A stretch of DNA of 64,000 bases from Hyphomicrobiales bacterium (GCA_021732215.1 JAKFVL010000020.1:1-64000), one strand, 5' to 3'; positions 17,765 to 25,766 are shown, numbered from the stretch's first letter. Notes: generated by a model not told the origin, from the letters alone. Numbers and translations: made by a program.

Positions 17765-18133
17765 ATGCGTGGAATGGTGAAACCCGTGGTGCTCGTCGTC
17801 GAAGACGAGCCACTCCTTCGTCTGTTCGCATCGGACATGATCGAGGAAGCAGGATTCGAAGTGCTTCAGGCGTCGGATGCGTCCGATGCGCTCGTAACTT
17901 TGCAAGATCGGCTCGACATCCGTGTCGTCTTCACTGATGTGAACATGCCCGGCGGCATCGATGGAATCATGCTCGCCATCCGCATTCGCGAGCGCTGGCC
18001 CGCCATCCAGATCATCATCACGTCCGGCAGGCCGTGGCCGGAAGCAGCGGTCGTGCCGCAGGACATCGTCTTCTTTCAAAAGCCTTATCGCCGGGACCGC
18101 GTCTTAGACACGGTCCGAAGGATGGCAGCGTGA
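17765..18133 (+). CDS. Single-domain response regulator
   Basis: 122 residues, receiver domain only: acidic pair VVEDEPLLRL, phospho-acceptor Asp58 in VVFTDVNMPGG, and Lys in FFQKPYRRD. No output domain, so it works by protein contact or as a phosphate sink, like CheY or the FixJ-type receivers paired with HWE kinases. It follows the kinase stop by seven bases and is almost certainly co-transcribed with it. The next gene is glutaredoxin, 140 bp on. Confidence 0.92.
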   Translation: MRGMVKPVVLVVEDEPLLRLFASDMIEEAGFEVLQASDASDALVTLQDRLDIRVVFTDVNMPGGIDGIMLAIRIRERWPAIQIIITSGRPWPEAAVVPQDIVFFQKPYRRDRVLDTVRRMAA

Positions 18134-18274
18134 TGGCCCAACTCATCCGCAATCGGACTTTCGAAACCGAAACCCTTGAGCCCGCCGCTCGGTCCCATGC
18201 CTACACCTTCGCAGAGGTCGACGTCCCCCAAGCATCGGCCGCAACCCCACACATGAACGATCGGAGACGAGGAA

Positions 18275-18547
18275 ATGAAACCAGACATCCTCCTTTACAC
18301 CACGAGCTGGTGCCCGTTCTGCCGTCGCGCGAAGGCACTTCTCACTGAAAAAGGCGTGCAGTGGACCGAGCACGACATCGAGTCCGACCCGGCACACCGA
18401 AAGACGATGATCAAGGCGTCGGGCCGCAGCACCGTGCCCCAAATCTTCATCAACGGAACGCACGTCGGTGGCTCCGACGATCTCGCCCGGCTCGATGCCG
18501 ATGGCGAACTGGACAAGCTTCTTGCGGGCGGGGCGCCCGCGAACTGA
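18275..18547 (+). CDS. grxC: Glutaredoxin 3-type (dithiol)
   Basis: 90 residues with active site TTSWCPFCRRAK (CPFC) near residue 14, glutathione-binding TVPQIFINGTHVGGSDDL and a normal thioredoxin fold length. Reduces protein disulfides and glutathionylated proteins using GSH in the cytoplasm. ATG at 18275 with GAGGAA upstream. Located between the two-component pair and a DUF427 gene on the same strand; consistent with the thiol-repair theme. Confidence 0.94.
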   Translation: MKPDILLYTTSWCPFCRRAKALLTEKGVQWTEHDIESDPAHRKTMIKASGRSTVPQIFINGTHVGGSDDLARLDADGELDKLLAGGAPAN

Positions 18548-18603
18548 CTGGGCTTCGCCTCGGCCTGCCGGCCCGAGGGCGATAGGCGACACAGGAGGTT
18601 TTT

Positions 18604-18885
18604 ATGGTCTCAGCAATTTGGAAAGACGCCACCATCGCTACGAGCGACGAAACGGTAGTCGTCGACGGCAATCACTATTTCCCGCCCAAAGACGTCGACC
18701 ACAGCCGGCTCGAACGGAGTGAGCAGACTTCGGTCTGCCCTGTGAAGGGATCCGCCCACTATTTCCACATTCGTGTAGGCGGCGAGCGCAACCTAAATGC
18801 CGCTTGGACCTATCCTGACCCAACGGCCAGCGCTGAAGCGATTAGAGGCTACTTTGCTTTCTGGAAAGGCGTGGATGTTGCGTAG
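18604..18885 (+). CDS. DUF427 family protein
   Basis: 93 residues matching the DUF427 layout: SAIWKDATIATSDETVVVDG, NHYFPPKDVDHSRLERS, TSVCPVKGSAHYFHIRVGG and an aromatic-rich end NAAWTYPDPTASAEAIRGYF. The family adopts a compact beta fold of unknown activity; a conserved Cys and Trp/Tyr residues are visible here. AGGAGG lies just before the ATG, an unusually strong ribosome site. No function is claimed. Confidence 0.85.
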   Translation: MVSAIWKDATIATSDETVVVDGNHYFPPKDVDHSRLERSEQTSVCPVKGSAHYFHIRVGGERNLNAAWTYPDPTASAEAIRGYFAFWKGVDVA

Positions 18886-19057
18886 CGGTCGGTCATTTTC
18901 CAACGCTCACAAAGCTGGGTTTCTTTGGGATGATAACGTGCGGATGACGCTTGGCCGACATTAGAAGTCTGAGCGCGGTCGGCTGACTCTGGACTCGTTG
19001 GCCGTTAGGGAAACAACGGGGTTCAAACCGTCCTTCAGATGAGTGTGGTGGGGTCGG

Positions 19058-19324
19058 ATGGAGCGGGCAAAGTTTGATGCGGCCTTCAAGGAACTGCCGG
19101 AAGGTTACAGCGAAGGCATCTACGACGGTCGACGGTTCGGCGTGACCGTGCGTCGATCGAAGGATGGACGACGGAACAGTCTTTTCGCCCGGGAGTTGGC
19201 AGGCTCAGACCTTATCAGCTTCAATCTTTATCGCGTCTCTTCCGGGAAGGCGTCGCTCAAGCCGTGTGAGATGTCGGCGGATAAGGTTGTAGCGTTCGTT
19301 CTGAGCTATCGACCGGACGCCTGA
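19058..19324 (+). CDS. Small conserved hypothetical protein
   Basis: About 88 residues: MERAKFDAAFKELPEGYSEG, GRRFGVTVRRSKDGRRNSLF, LAGSDLISFNLYR and KPCEMSADKVVAFVLSYRP. It looks like a short beta-sheet protein found near msr and other stress genes in rhizobia; such relatives are sometimes labelled as sulfoxide reductases in annotation, but no MsrA or MsrB motif is present here. ATG at 19058 is preferred. Preceded by about 170 bp without a gene. Confidence 0.6.
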   Translation: MERAKFDAAFKELPEGYSEGIYDGRRFGVTVRRSKDGRRNSLFARELAGSDLISFNLYRVSSGKASLKPCEMSADKVVAFVLSYRPDA

Positions 19325-19389
19325 AGAACAAGGCGCTCGCAGCGTCCCTAGGCATCGAATTTCAGCAGCGCCTTTCGGCTCCACCAAGG

Positions 19390-19418
19390 ATATCGAAACT
19401 ATAGCGACGATTTATTGG
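19390..19418 (+). promoter_or_regulatory. Island stress promoter, copy C (upstream of dps)
   Basis: Box ATATCGAAACTAT at 19390-19402, 11 bp, ATTGG at 19414-19418, in the gap between the small hypothetical gene and dps (start 19515). TTGGAC at 19415-19420 is a good -35, but unlike the other three copies there is no clear ATAGT -10 at 18 bp; a weaker TCTACA lies further on. The box and spacing are otherwise identical. Confidence 0.58.
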
Positions 19419-19514
19419 ACGGGATCATTCAGTAAATCCTTCTTCTACACCGCAGCGTCAGAGGAGGCACGACGCTGATATCCCGCAGAATATTCAATCG
19501 AGGAAGTCCTAGCG

Positions 19515-20015
19515 ATGACGAAATCTAGTTCCGCACCCGCTCCGACGCCATCTGACCTCGACGAAAGCGCGGCCATGACTGTCGCCGATGCTCTCAAGAT
19601 CATCTTGGCGAACAGCTATGCTATTTACCTGAAAACGAAGAACTTCCATTGGCACGTCTCCGGGCCATATTTCAGGGATTATCACCTGCTCCTCGACGAG
19701 CAGGCGGCCGAGATACTCGCTGCCACTGACGCGATCGCAGAGCGCGCCCGGAAGACGGGTAACACCACGCTACGATCGATCGGCGATATCGCTCGCCATC
19801 AAACGATCAAGGACAACGACGCGGATTTCGTGACGCCGCAGGACATGCTCGCTGAGCTGCGCGCTGACAACCTACACATGGTGGAGTCACTGCGTCGCGC
19901 CAAGGACGTGGCGGACAAAGCCAAGGACAACGCAACTTCCGGCCTGATCGACACCTGGACCGACGAGGCGGAGCGACGCGCCTGGTTCTTGTTCGAAGTC
20001 GGTCGACCAGCCTGA
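19515..20015 (+). CDS. dps: Dps/ferritin-like DNA-protection protein
   Basis: 166 residues. The Dps ferroxidase region is clear: LKTKNFHWHVSGPYFRDYHL followed by LLDEQAAEILAATDAIAERA, with His/Asp/Glu ligands shared between subunits. A 20-residue Ser/Pro-rich N-terminal tail precedes it. Dps oxidises Fe2+ with H2O2, stores iron and shields DNA. It lies under promoter copy C and is followed, 28 bases on, by a broken alpha/beta hydrolase and the amber-containing msrA. Confidence 0.92.
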   Translation: MTKSSSAPAPTPSDLDESAAMTVADALKIILANSYAIYLKTKNFHWHVSGPYFRDYHLLLDEQAAEILAATDAIAERARKTGNTTLRSIGDIARHQTIKDNDADFVTPQDMLAELRADNLHMVESLRRAKDVADKAKDNATSGLIDTWTDEAERRAWFLFEVGRPA

Positions 20016-20043
20016 AGCTCGATCTCACGGGAAGGGAAACTCG

Positions 20044-20905
20044 ATGGCCTCGTCTCTTGTCCGCACCGAGTACATTGAGGTCGACAGCGGCCGTATCGCC
20101 TTCGACGACACCGGCGGTCCGGGGCACATCGTGCTGTGCATTCCAGGGATGGGCGATCTGCGATCCGAATATCGGCTCCTAGGGCCCGACCTAAAGCAGG
20201 CAGAATTCCGCGTCGTCACGATGGATGTGCGGGGATTCGGCGAAACGTCAGCGCGATGGACTGACTACTCCGCCCGGTCAGTGGGCCTGGACGCAATCTC
20301 TATCGTGAGACGCTTGGGCGCAGGCCCTGCCACCATCACTGGCAACTCTTTCGCGGCCGGGTCAGCTCTATAGGGCGGCGAGAGAGAGTCCGGACCTGGT
20401 CCGCAGTGTCGTGCTCCTCGGTCCGATAGTCCGAGACCTTCCACTGACGAGCGTCCAGAAGCTCGTCCTTTCGATAGGGTTCGCCGGGCCATGGCGGACG
20501 TGGTTTTGGACGACATACTGGAGCAGCCTCTATCCAACGAAGCGAGCTTTTGACCACGAGGCGATCAAGTCGGCCATCGCTCGAAATCTCAGAGAGCCGG
20601 GACGGATGCAGGCGCTGCTGACGATGCTCTCGCTTTCGAAAGCCGACACGGCCGCCATTCTAGATGACAGCGCCGTTCGCGCGCTTGTTGTGATGGGGAC
20701 GAAGGATCCGGACTTCCCAAACCCGGTCGAGGAAGCTCAGAACCTAGCAAGCCGGCTGCATGCCGAGACAATGATCGTGGAAGGTGCCGGCCATTATCCC
20801 CACGTCGAAATGGCCGACCAAGTGGCGCCGCGGATCATCTCGTTCCTCGGCAGCTTATCGCCCGCGCCGGCGGCGGCCGGGATCACCCGACTGCATAGGA
20901 GCTGA
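20044..20905 (+). pseudogene. Alpha/beta hydrolase disrupted by a single-base frameshift
   Basis: The N-terminal part (VRTEYIEVDSGRIAFDDTGG to the nucleophile elbow GNSFAAGSAL) ends at TAG 20371-20373. The remainder continues in the +1 frame (ESPDLVRSVVLLGPIVRDL to the catalytic Asp in VMGTKDPDFPNP and His in GAGHYPHVE). Removing one base, the A at 20372, restores Leu-Trp-Ala-Ala-Arg-Glu and one continuous frame of about 287 codons. So either one inserted base inactivated the gene or this is a sequencing error. Sited between dps and the amber msrA, on the same strand. Confidence 0.85.
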
Positions 20906-20908
20906 TGA

Positions 20909-21394
20909 ATGGAGAAAGTCGGCTTCGGCGGCGGATGCCACTAGTGCACCGAGGGCGTCTTTCAGGCGCTGCGAGGCGTCTCCCAAGTCGATCAGGGCTT
21001 TCTGCAATCAGAAACGCCGGCCGACACGTGGGCCGAAGGTGTGGTCGTAAGTTTCGACCCTGCGGCTATTGGATTGGCCACGCTCGCCGAAGTGCATCTA
21101 AGGACGCACTCCGCCACAAGAGCTCGCTCACCGCGCGGAAAATATCGAAGCGCCATCTATGTCTTTGAAGTCGGTCAGCGGATAGAAGCCGAGAAGGCAA
21201 TCGCGCAGTTTGCCGCTGAAACAGACAAGGCTGTCCACACTCTGGTGCTCCCGTTCAAGGGTTTCAAAGCTTCGGACGAGCGCTATCAGAACTATTATCG
21301 CACCGATCCAAGCAGGCCCTTCTGCCAGCGCTACATCGATCCAAAGCTGGATTTCATCCGGAAGCATTTTTCGGAGATCGCGTTGCCGCGATGA
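20909..21394 (+). pseudogene. msrA: MsrA-like gene with in-frame amber codon at the active site (copy 3)
   Basis: Reading from ATG 20909 gives EKVGFGGGCH, then TAG at 20942-20944, then CTEGVFQALRGVSQVDQGF and a full MsrA-like body (WAEGVVVSFDPAAIGLATLA, RGKYRSAIYVFEVG, FKGFKASDERYQNYY, CQRYIDPKLDFIRKHF). In this MsrA subgroup the motif is GGCHWCTEG, so TAG stands exactly where TGG (Trp) is expected, a one-base change right after the catalytic Cys. The rest of the frame, 161 residues with readthrough, is intact. An internal GTG at 21041 would give an inactive fragment. Confidence 0.85.
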
Positions 21395-21834
21395 ATGAAT
21401 AATTGGGCTGTCGTGCAGGTCGCGATCTCATATCCCAACTGTCTGTAGGATGCAGTCAATCAGCTTTCCGGGCAGCGGAGGACTTAGGCGGCGATCGGGA
21501 ACGGGGTTCCTTACGAGACAACGTCTCTCATCACCCATTTAGGGTGCCGCTTTGGGTAGATGGTGCGGGCGGTCGGATTCGAACCGACACGTATTTCTAC
21601 GGCGGATTTTGAAGTGAGTCGCGGCTTTCATCGGGCTGCTATTCCACGGATGACGGCGCTTCAAACAAGAACCCAAGGGTCAGCCGACACTCCTAGATGG
21701 CACTTGCCCGTTGAGACGGCCCGTCCGATGTGCACGCTATAGCCCGATATTACCGCATCCCTTCACGCGGCGGCTTCAAATCGGAAGATCTATCGCCTTC
21801 TATCTCCACAAGAGTAAAGAAGTGGAGATACGGT
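21395..21834. other. Non-coding junction region with tRNA-Leu remnant
   Basis: About 440 bp without a supportable gene between the amber msrA and alpA. The notable content is the tRNA-Leu 3' half at 21561-21613. The remainder shows no repeats or clear promoters beyond the ribosome site of alpA, and appears to be recombination-joint DNA. Confidence 0.6.
21561..21613 (-). other. 3' half of tRNA-Leu(CAA): integration (att) scar
   Basis: Read on the minus strand, this begins with the anticodon loop TTCAAAA (anticodon CAA) and the 3' anticodon stem TCCGC, then the tRNA-Leu long variable arm (CGTAGAAATACG), T-arm GTCGG TTCGAAT CCGAC, acceptor CGCCCGC, discriminator A and CCA. The sequence upstream (CTCAC) does not pair with TCCGC and no D-arm is present, so the 5' half is missing. 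Identity starting at the anticodon loop is the usual crossover site of tRNA-targeting integrases. It is a duplicated or captured att segment, not a functional tRNA. Confidence 0.82.
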
Positions 21835-22104
21835 ATGAGCGTTGCGCCGCATGTCGCCCGCAGGACAATTCGCCGGCATCAGCTACGAGAGATCGTGCCG
21901 CTTGCCGACAGCACAATCTACGACATGGAGCAGCGAGGAGAATTCCCGCAGCGCTTCTATCTCACCTCGCGTTGCGTCGTCTGGGATCTGGCAGAAGTCG
22001 AAGCTTGGCTTGACGCTCGACGCCGTGCCTCTCGGGCCAATGCTATCGAACGCGCTCCAAGCCCCGACGTGAGATTGCGCCGCTCTCGGCCTGTCAAACA
22101 CTAG
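21835..22104 (+). CDS. alpA: AlpA-family phage/island regulatory protein
   Basis: 89 residues with a winged-HTH of the AlpA/MerR-like excisionase type: LREIVPLADSTIYDMEQRGE then FPQRFYLTSRCVVWDLAEVE and AWLDARR. AlpA proteins activate integrase expression or act as excision factors in P4-type islands. ATG at 21835 follows a purine-rich stretch. It is convergent with, and overlaps by 11 bp, the integrase gene, a common arrangement at the active end of such islands. Confidence 0.88.
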   Translation: MSVAPHVARRTIRRHQLREIVPLADSTIYDMEQRGEFPQRFYLTSRCVVWDLAEVEAWLDARRRASRANAIERAPSPDVRLRRSRPVKH

Positions 22105-23350
22105 GCTCGAGCTCAAGCAGCTCCATCGTGGCCGGGAGCAGGGTCGGCACATACTTCCGACCCGCGACCCAAGCGTCCACCAGGTTGGACCACTCCTGCA
22201 TCATATGCCGGCGCTGGTGCTCATACTCCGCCTTGTTGTAGACGCCACGCGAGGACCGTCCGTCCTCATGCGCCAAGCACTTCTCGATCCAGTCGCTGTT
22301 GAAGCCGAGTTCGTTCAACAAAGTGGACCCGGTGCGTCGAAGATCGTGAACAGTGAAGGGCTCAAGTGGCAGCCCCTCCTTTTTCGCTCTAGCGACCACG
22401 GCGGTCGTGATCCGGTTGAACGTCGCCCGCGACATTGGCGCGTCAGCGTCATATCGCGACGGAAGGACATAGCGCGAATTGCCGGCGCAGGTTTTCAACG
22501 CGATGAAGATGTCGATGGCCTGCTGAGACAGGTAGACGTTGTGTGCCTTCGACCGCTTCATTCTTTCCTTGGGTATCGACCAGACGGCGTTCTCAAAATC
22601 GACCTCATCCCAGGTGGCATCCTGGAGCTCGCTCTTCCTGACCATCGTCAGGAGGAAAAGCTTCATTCCCAACCGTATGGTCGGCAGTGTCGGCACATGC
22701 TCAAGCTGACCGAGCATGACGCGGATCTCCGCGGGCGATAGGGACCGATCCTTCGGCACGAAGGTCGCGATGGACGCAGGCCCAACCTCATCCGCTGGGT
22801 TGGCGACCTTCTCGCCATGCAGGATGGCGAATGCAAAGATCAGCTTCACGATATCGCGCACATGGACGGCCGTGGCTGGAGCGCCGCGATCCTTCACTTT
22901 CCCACACATCATACGGAGATCGTCCGGCGTGATCTCCGTTAGGAGCCTGTTTCGGAATGTCGGCAGAATGTCGCGCTCGTAGATGGAGCGCCGCATAGCC
23001 CGCGTGCTGTCCGCCATGCGCGACTCCTGGAACCACTTTTCGCCGAACTCGCCGAATCGCTTCGCCTCCTTCAGTCGCCGCTTGTCATGCTGCTTCTCTT
23101 GAGCAGGCGACCGCCCCTCTGAAATGGCCCGCTTCGCATCGATCAGCTTCTCGCGAGCCCTGGCAAGTGAGAGGCCGTCAGGGCCATATCGGCCGAGCGT
23201 CAGCGTCTCGCGCCGTCCGTTGAGTCGATAGTCGTACCGAAACACGATCGCCCCGGACGGCTGGACCACGACATACATACCGTCACGGTCACTCACCTTG
23301 TACAATTTCTTCTGTGCTTTCAGCGCCTTAATCGCTGTGTCCGTGAGCAT
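22094..23350 (-). CDS. int: P4-type tyrosine integrase
   Basis: 418 residues. N-terminal DUF4102 arm-binding domain (MLTDTAIKALKAQKKLYKVS, LGRYGPDGLSLARAREKL), a core-binding SAM-like domain, and a C-terminal catalytic domain with the first Arg in LLTMVRKSELQDATW, HxxR in VHDLRRTGSTLLNELG and the nucleophile Tyr in SRGVYNKAEY. All catalytic residues are present, so it should be active. ATG at 23350 has GGAGG seven bases upstream. It stands 320 bp from the 3' end of guaA, a known integration hotspot, so guaA is the likely target; the tRNA-Leu scar nearby is the alternative. Confidence 0.92.
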   Translation of the reverse strand: MLTDTAIKALKAQKKLYKVSDRDGMYVVVQPSGAIVFRYDYRLNGRRETLTLGRYGPDGLSLARAREKLIDAKRAISEGRSPAQEKQHDKRRLKEAKRFGEFGEKWFQESRMADSTRAMRRSIYERDILPTFRNRLLTEITPDDLRMMCGKVKDRGAPATAVHVRDIVKLIFAFAILHGEKVANPADEVGPASIATFVPKDRSLSPAEIRVMLGQLEHVPTLPTIRLGMKLFLLTMVRKSELQDATWDEVDFENAVWSIPKERMKRSKAHNVYLSQQAIDIFIALKTCAGNSRYVLPSRYDADAPMSRATFNRITTAVVARAKKEGLPLEPFTVHDLRRTGSTLLNELGFNSDWIEKCLAHEDGRSSRGVYNKAEYEHQRRHMMQEWSNLVDAWVAGRKYVPTLLPATMELLELEPSV

Positions 23351-23391
23351 GGAGACCTCCAAATCTGTCCAAAAACAGCAGAGAGGCACCG

Positions 23392-23553
23392 ATTATACCG
23401 TCAGCCCAAAACTGGGGTCACTGAAAGTGAATTTCATTCGCTCTTTCAATGCCTTAAGGCCAAAAACTATACCGTCAGCAGCTCTCTTGGCCATGACGGT
23501 ATAGCGAAATCTCTAACCGAACAAGTTCCCCCATACCGTCCACTATACCGTCA
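23392..23553. repeat. Five iterated ATACCGTC sites upstream of the integrase
   Basis: Copies at 23392-23404 (TTATACCGTCAG), 23467-23478 (CTATACCGTCAG), 23494-23504 (inverted, TGACGGTATAG), 23531-23540 (CCATACCGTC) and 23543-23553 (CTATACCGTCA). They occupy the 160 bp just upstream of the integrase start, between it and guaA. Iterated short sites here are typical of integrase arm-binding sites or of a regulator that controls int and excision. The surrounding sequence is AT-richer than the flanks. Confidence 0.68.
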
Positions 23554-23668
23554 AACCGGAGCACTGTCCCTCGATAGATGGCGATAGACGATGACAGTTT
23601 TATCTTTGTTATTCAGATACTTATGCCGTACCCTGGCGTACAATCGGATACTGCCGGAGGGGCAAAAA

Positions 23669-25273
23669 TCATTCCCACTCGATCGTGCCCGGCGGCTTCG
23701 ACGTCACGTCGTAGACCACGCGGTTGACGCCCTTCACCTCGTTGATGATGCGCGTCGCGACAGCGCCGAGGAATGTCATGTCGAACGGATAAAAGTCGGC
23801 GGTCATGCCGTCGGTCGAGGTCACAGCGCGCAGGCCGCAGACGAAATCGTAGGTGCGGCCGTCGCCCATCACGCCGACCGTCTTCACCGGCAGCAGCACG
23901 GCGAATGCCTGCCAGATGGTGTCGTACAAACCGGCCTTGCGGATTTCATCGATGTAGATCGCGTCCGCCTTGCGCAGGATGTCGAGCTTCTCCACCGTGA
24001 TCTCGCCGGGGCAGCGGATCGCAAGTCCCGGCCCCGGAAACGGATGGCGGCCGACGAACACGTCTGGCAGGCCCAGCTCGCGCCCAAGCACGCGCACCTC
24101 GTCCTTGAACAGCTCGCGCAAGGGTTCAACCAGTTTCATGTTCATGCGCGCCGGCAGGCCGCCGACGTTGTGGTGCGACTTGATCGTTACCGACGGGCCG
24201 CCGGTGAACGACACGCTCTCGATCACGTCGGGATAGAGCGTGCCTTGCGCGAGAAATTCCGCGCCGCCAATCTTTTTCGCTTCCGCATCGAACACGTCGA
24301 TGAACAGCCGCCCGATGGTCTTGCGTTTCGCTTCCGGGTCTGTGACGCCCGCGAGTTCACTCAAGAATTGCTTCGATGCATCCACATGCACCAGCGGGAT
24401 GTTGTAGTGATTGCGGAACATATCGACGACGGTCTCGGCCTCGTTCAGCCGCAACAGACCGTGATCGACGAACACGCAGGTGAGCTGATCGCCGATCGCC
24501 TCGTGGATCAGCACCGCCGCCACCGCTGAATCGACGCCGCCCGAAAGTCCGCAGATCACGCGGCCCTTGCCTACTTGCGCACGGATTTTCTCGATCGCGG
24601 ATTCGCGAAACGCCCGCATGGTCCAGTCGCCCTGAAGCCCCGCGACCTTGCGCACGAAATTGCGGATCAGTTTGGCGCCATCCGGCGTGTGCACCACTTC
24701 GGGGTGGAACATCAGCCCGTAGTATTTGCGCTTCTCGTCCTGGATGATCGCGAACGGCGCGTTCGGTGAGGTGCCCGCGACCTCGAAGCCCGGCGGCATT
24801 TTGGTGATACGGTCGCCGTGGCTCATCCACACCTGATGCTTCTCGCCGACCCGCCAATCCATCTCGAACAGATGGCTCGACGATTTCACCTCGACATCGG
24901 CACGGCCGAATTCGCGGTGATGGCCGCCCTCGACGGTGCCGCCGAGTTGCGCCGCCATGGTCATCTGGCCGTAGCAGATGCCGAGCACCGGCACGCCGGA
25001 ATCGAAGATCGCCTGCGGCGCGCGCGGCGAGCCGGCTTCATGCACCGACTCCGGCCCGCCGGAGAGGATCACGGCTTTCGGCTTCATCGTGGCGAAGGCT
25101 TCGGCCGCTTTCTGGAACGGCACGATCTCGGAGTAAACACCCTCCTCGCGCACGCGCCGCGCGATGAGCTGGGTCACCTGCGAGCCAAAATCGACGATGA
25201 GAATGGTTTCGTGCTCCGCCGCCGCGGCAGGGGCCGCAACACCGGTTGGGGAGGCTTTCTGGGCTGCTGTCAT
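23669..25273 (-). CDS. guaA: GMP synthase (glutamine-hydrolysing)
   Basis: Converts XMP to GMP using ATP and glutamine; last step of guanine nucleotide synthesis. 534 residues: class I glutamine amidotransferase ([10 protein letters not shown] with nucleophile Cys), ATP pyrophosphatase domain (P-loop [14 protein letters not shown]) and C-terminal dimerisation domain ending in PPGTIEWE. The C-terminus is intact, as expected if island integration rebuilds the gene end. ATG at 25273 is chosen; an upstream extension to 25375 lies in non-conserved sequence. It is the first core gene right of the island. Confidence 0.96.
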   Translation of the reverse strand: MTAAQKASPTGVAAPAAAAEHETILIVDFGSQVTQLIARRVREEGVYSEIVPFQKAAEAFATMKPKAVILSGGPESVHEAGSPRAPQAIFDSGVPVLGICYGQMTMAAQLGGTVEGGHHREFGRADVEVKSSSHLFEMDWRVGEKHQVWMSHGDRITKMPPGFEVAGTSPNAPFAIIQDEKRKYYGLMFHPEVVHTPDGAKLIRNFVRKVAGLQGDWTMRAFRESAIEKIRAQVGKGRVICGLSGGVDSAVAAVLIHEAIGDQLTCVFVDHGLLRLNEAETVVDMFRNHYNIPLVHVDASKQFLSELAGVTDPEAKRKTIGRLFIDVFDAEAKKIGGAEFLAQGTLYPDVIESVSFTGGPSVTIKSHHNVGGLPARMNMKLVEPLRELFKDEVRVLGRELGLPDVFVGRHPFPGPGLAIRCPGEITVEKLDILRKADAIYIDEIRKAGLYDTIWQAFAVLLPVKTVGVMGDGRTYDFVCGLRAVTSTDGMTADFYPFDMTFLGAVATRIINEVKGVNRVVYDVTSKPPGTIEWE

Positions 25274-25556
25274 CAGCAGGAAATACGCGACCGGGAACTG
25301 GCTCGCAAGCCTCCGAAACCCCGTCATTGCGGGCAAAGCGGAGCAATCCAGAGCTTTTGTAGGCCCGGCCGGCACATTGCTGCCACGAACCGGCTGCCGC
25401 TCGTTTTAAAGGCCGGTTCCGCCACATTGTCCATGAACTCCCCACGCGCGAAAACGTTGTCCTCACAGCATTGAAAGAAAAGAGCCGATTTTGGTTCGCT
25501 CATCTCTTTCGCTTTCGATACACCTCGACCTGTTTCAATCGATGAAGGGATAAGCC

Positions 25557-25766
25557 ATGAGCAAGGATCACGGCGCAGTCTTCAAGCCTGAATTGATCGG
25601 AGCGATGGACGACGCGCTGCAAAAGACCGTCGCGACGCTGCCGGAACCGGTCAGCTCATCGGTGGTGCAGGAGATTGCGACATCCATCCTGCAACATGCA
25701 AAGGACGGAAATACGAAACCAGACGACATGAGCCGCCTCGCGCTGCTCGAATTGCAGTTACGATAG
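25557..25766 (+). CDS. Small conserved hypothetical protein
   Basis: 69 residues, acidic to neutral, helical: FKPELIGAMDDALQKTVATL, then SSVVQEIATSILQHAKDGN and a Leu-rich end. No membrane segment or catalytic motif. It has a good start context (GGGATAAGCC before ATG) and sits alone, convergent with rsmB. Small proteins of this kind are common in Bradyrhizobium relatives; function unknown. Confidence 0.65.
   Translation: MSKDHGAVFKPELIGAMDDALQKTVATLPEPVSSSVVQEIATSILQHAKDGNTKPDDMSRLALLELQLR

Noticed and set aside
20909-20944. Programmed amber recoding (for example pyrrolysine) in msrA
   Set aside because: No pyl genes or stem-loop context were seen, and the neighbouring gene also carries a single-base lesion, so simple decay or sequence error is more likely.
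21561-21650. Possible selenocysteine tRNA with anticodon TCA
   Set aside because: The loop could be read CTTCAAA (TCA), but the 5' stem does not pair in that register; the variable arm and 3' half match tRNA-Leu(CAA) and the 5' half is missing.
23393-23553. CRISPR-like array
   Set aside because: Repeats are only 10-12 bp, irregularly spaced and in both orientations, with no cas genes; better explained as protein-binding sites near the integrase.
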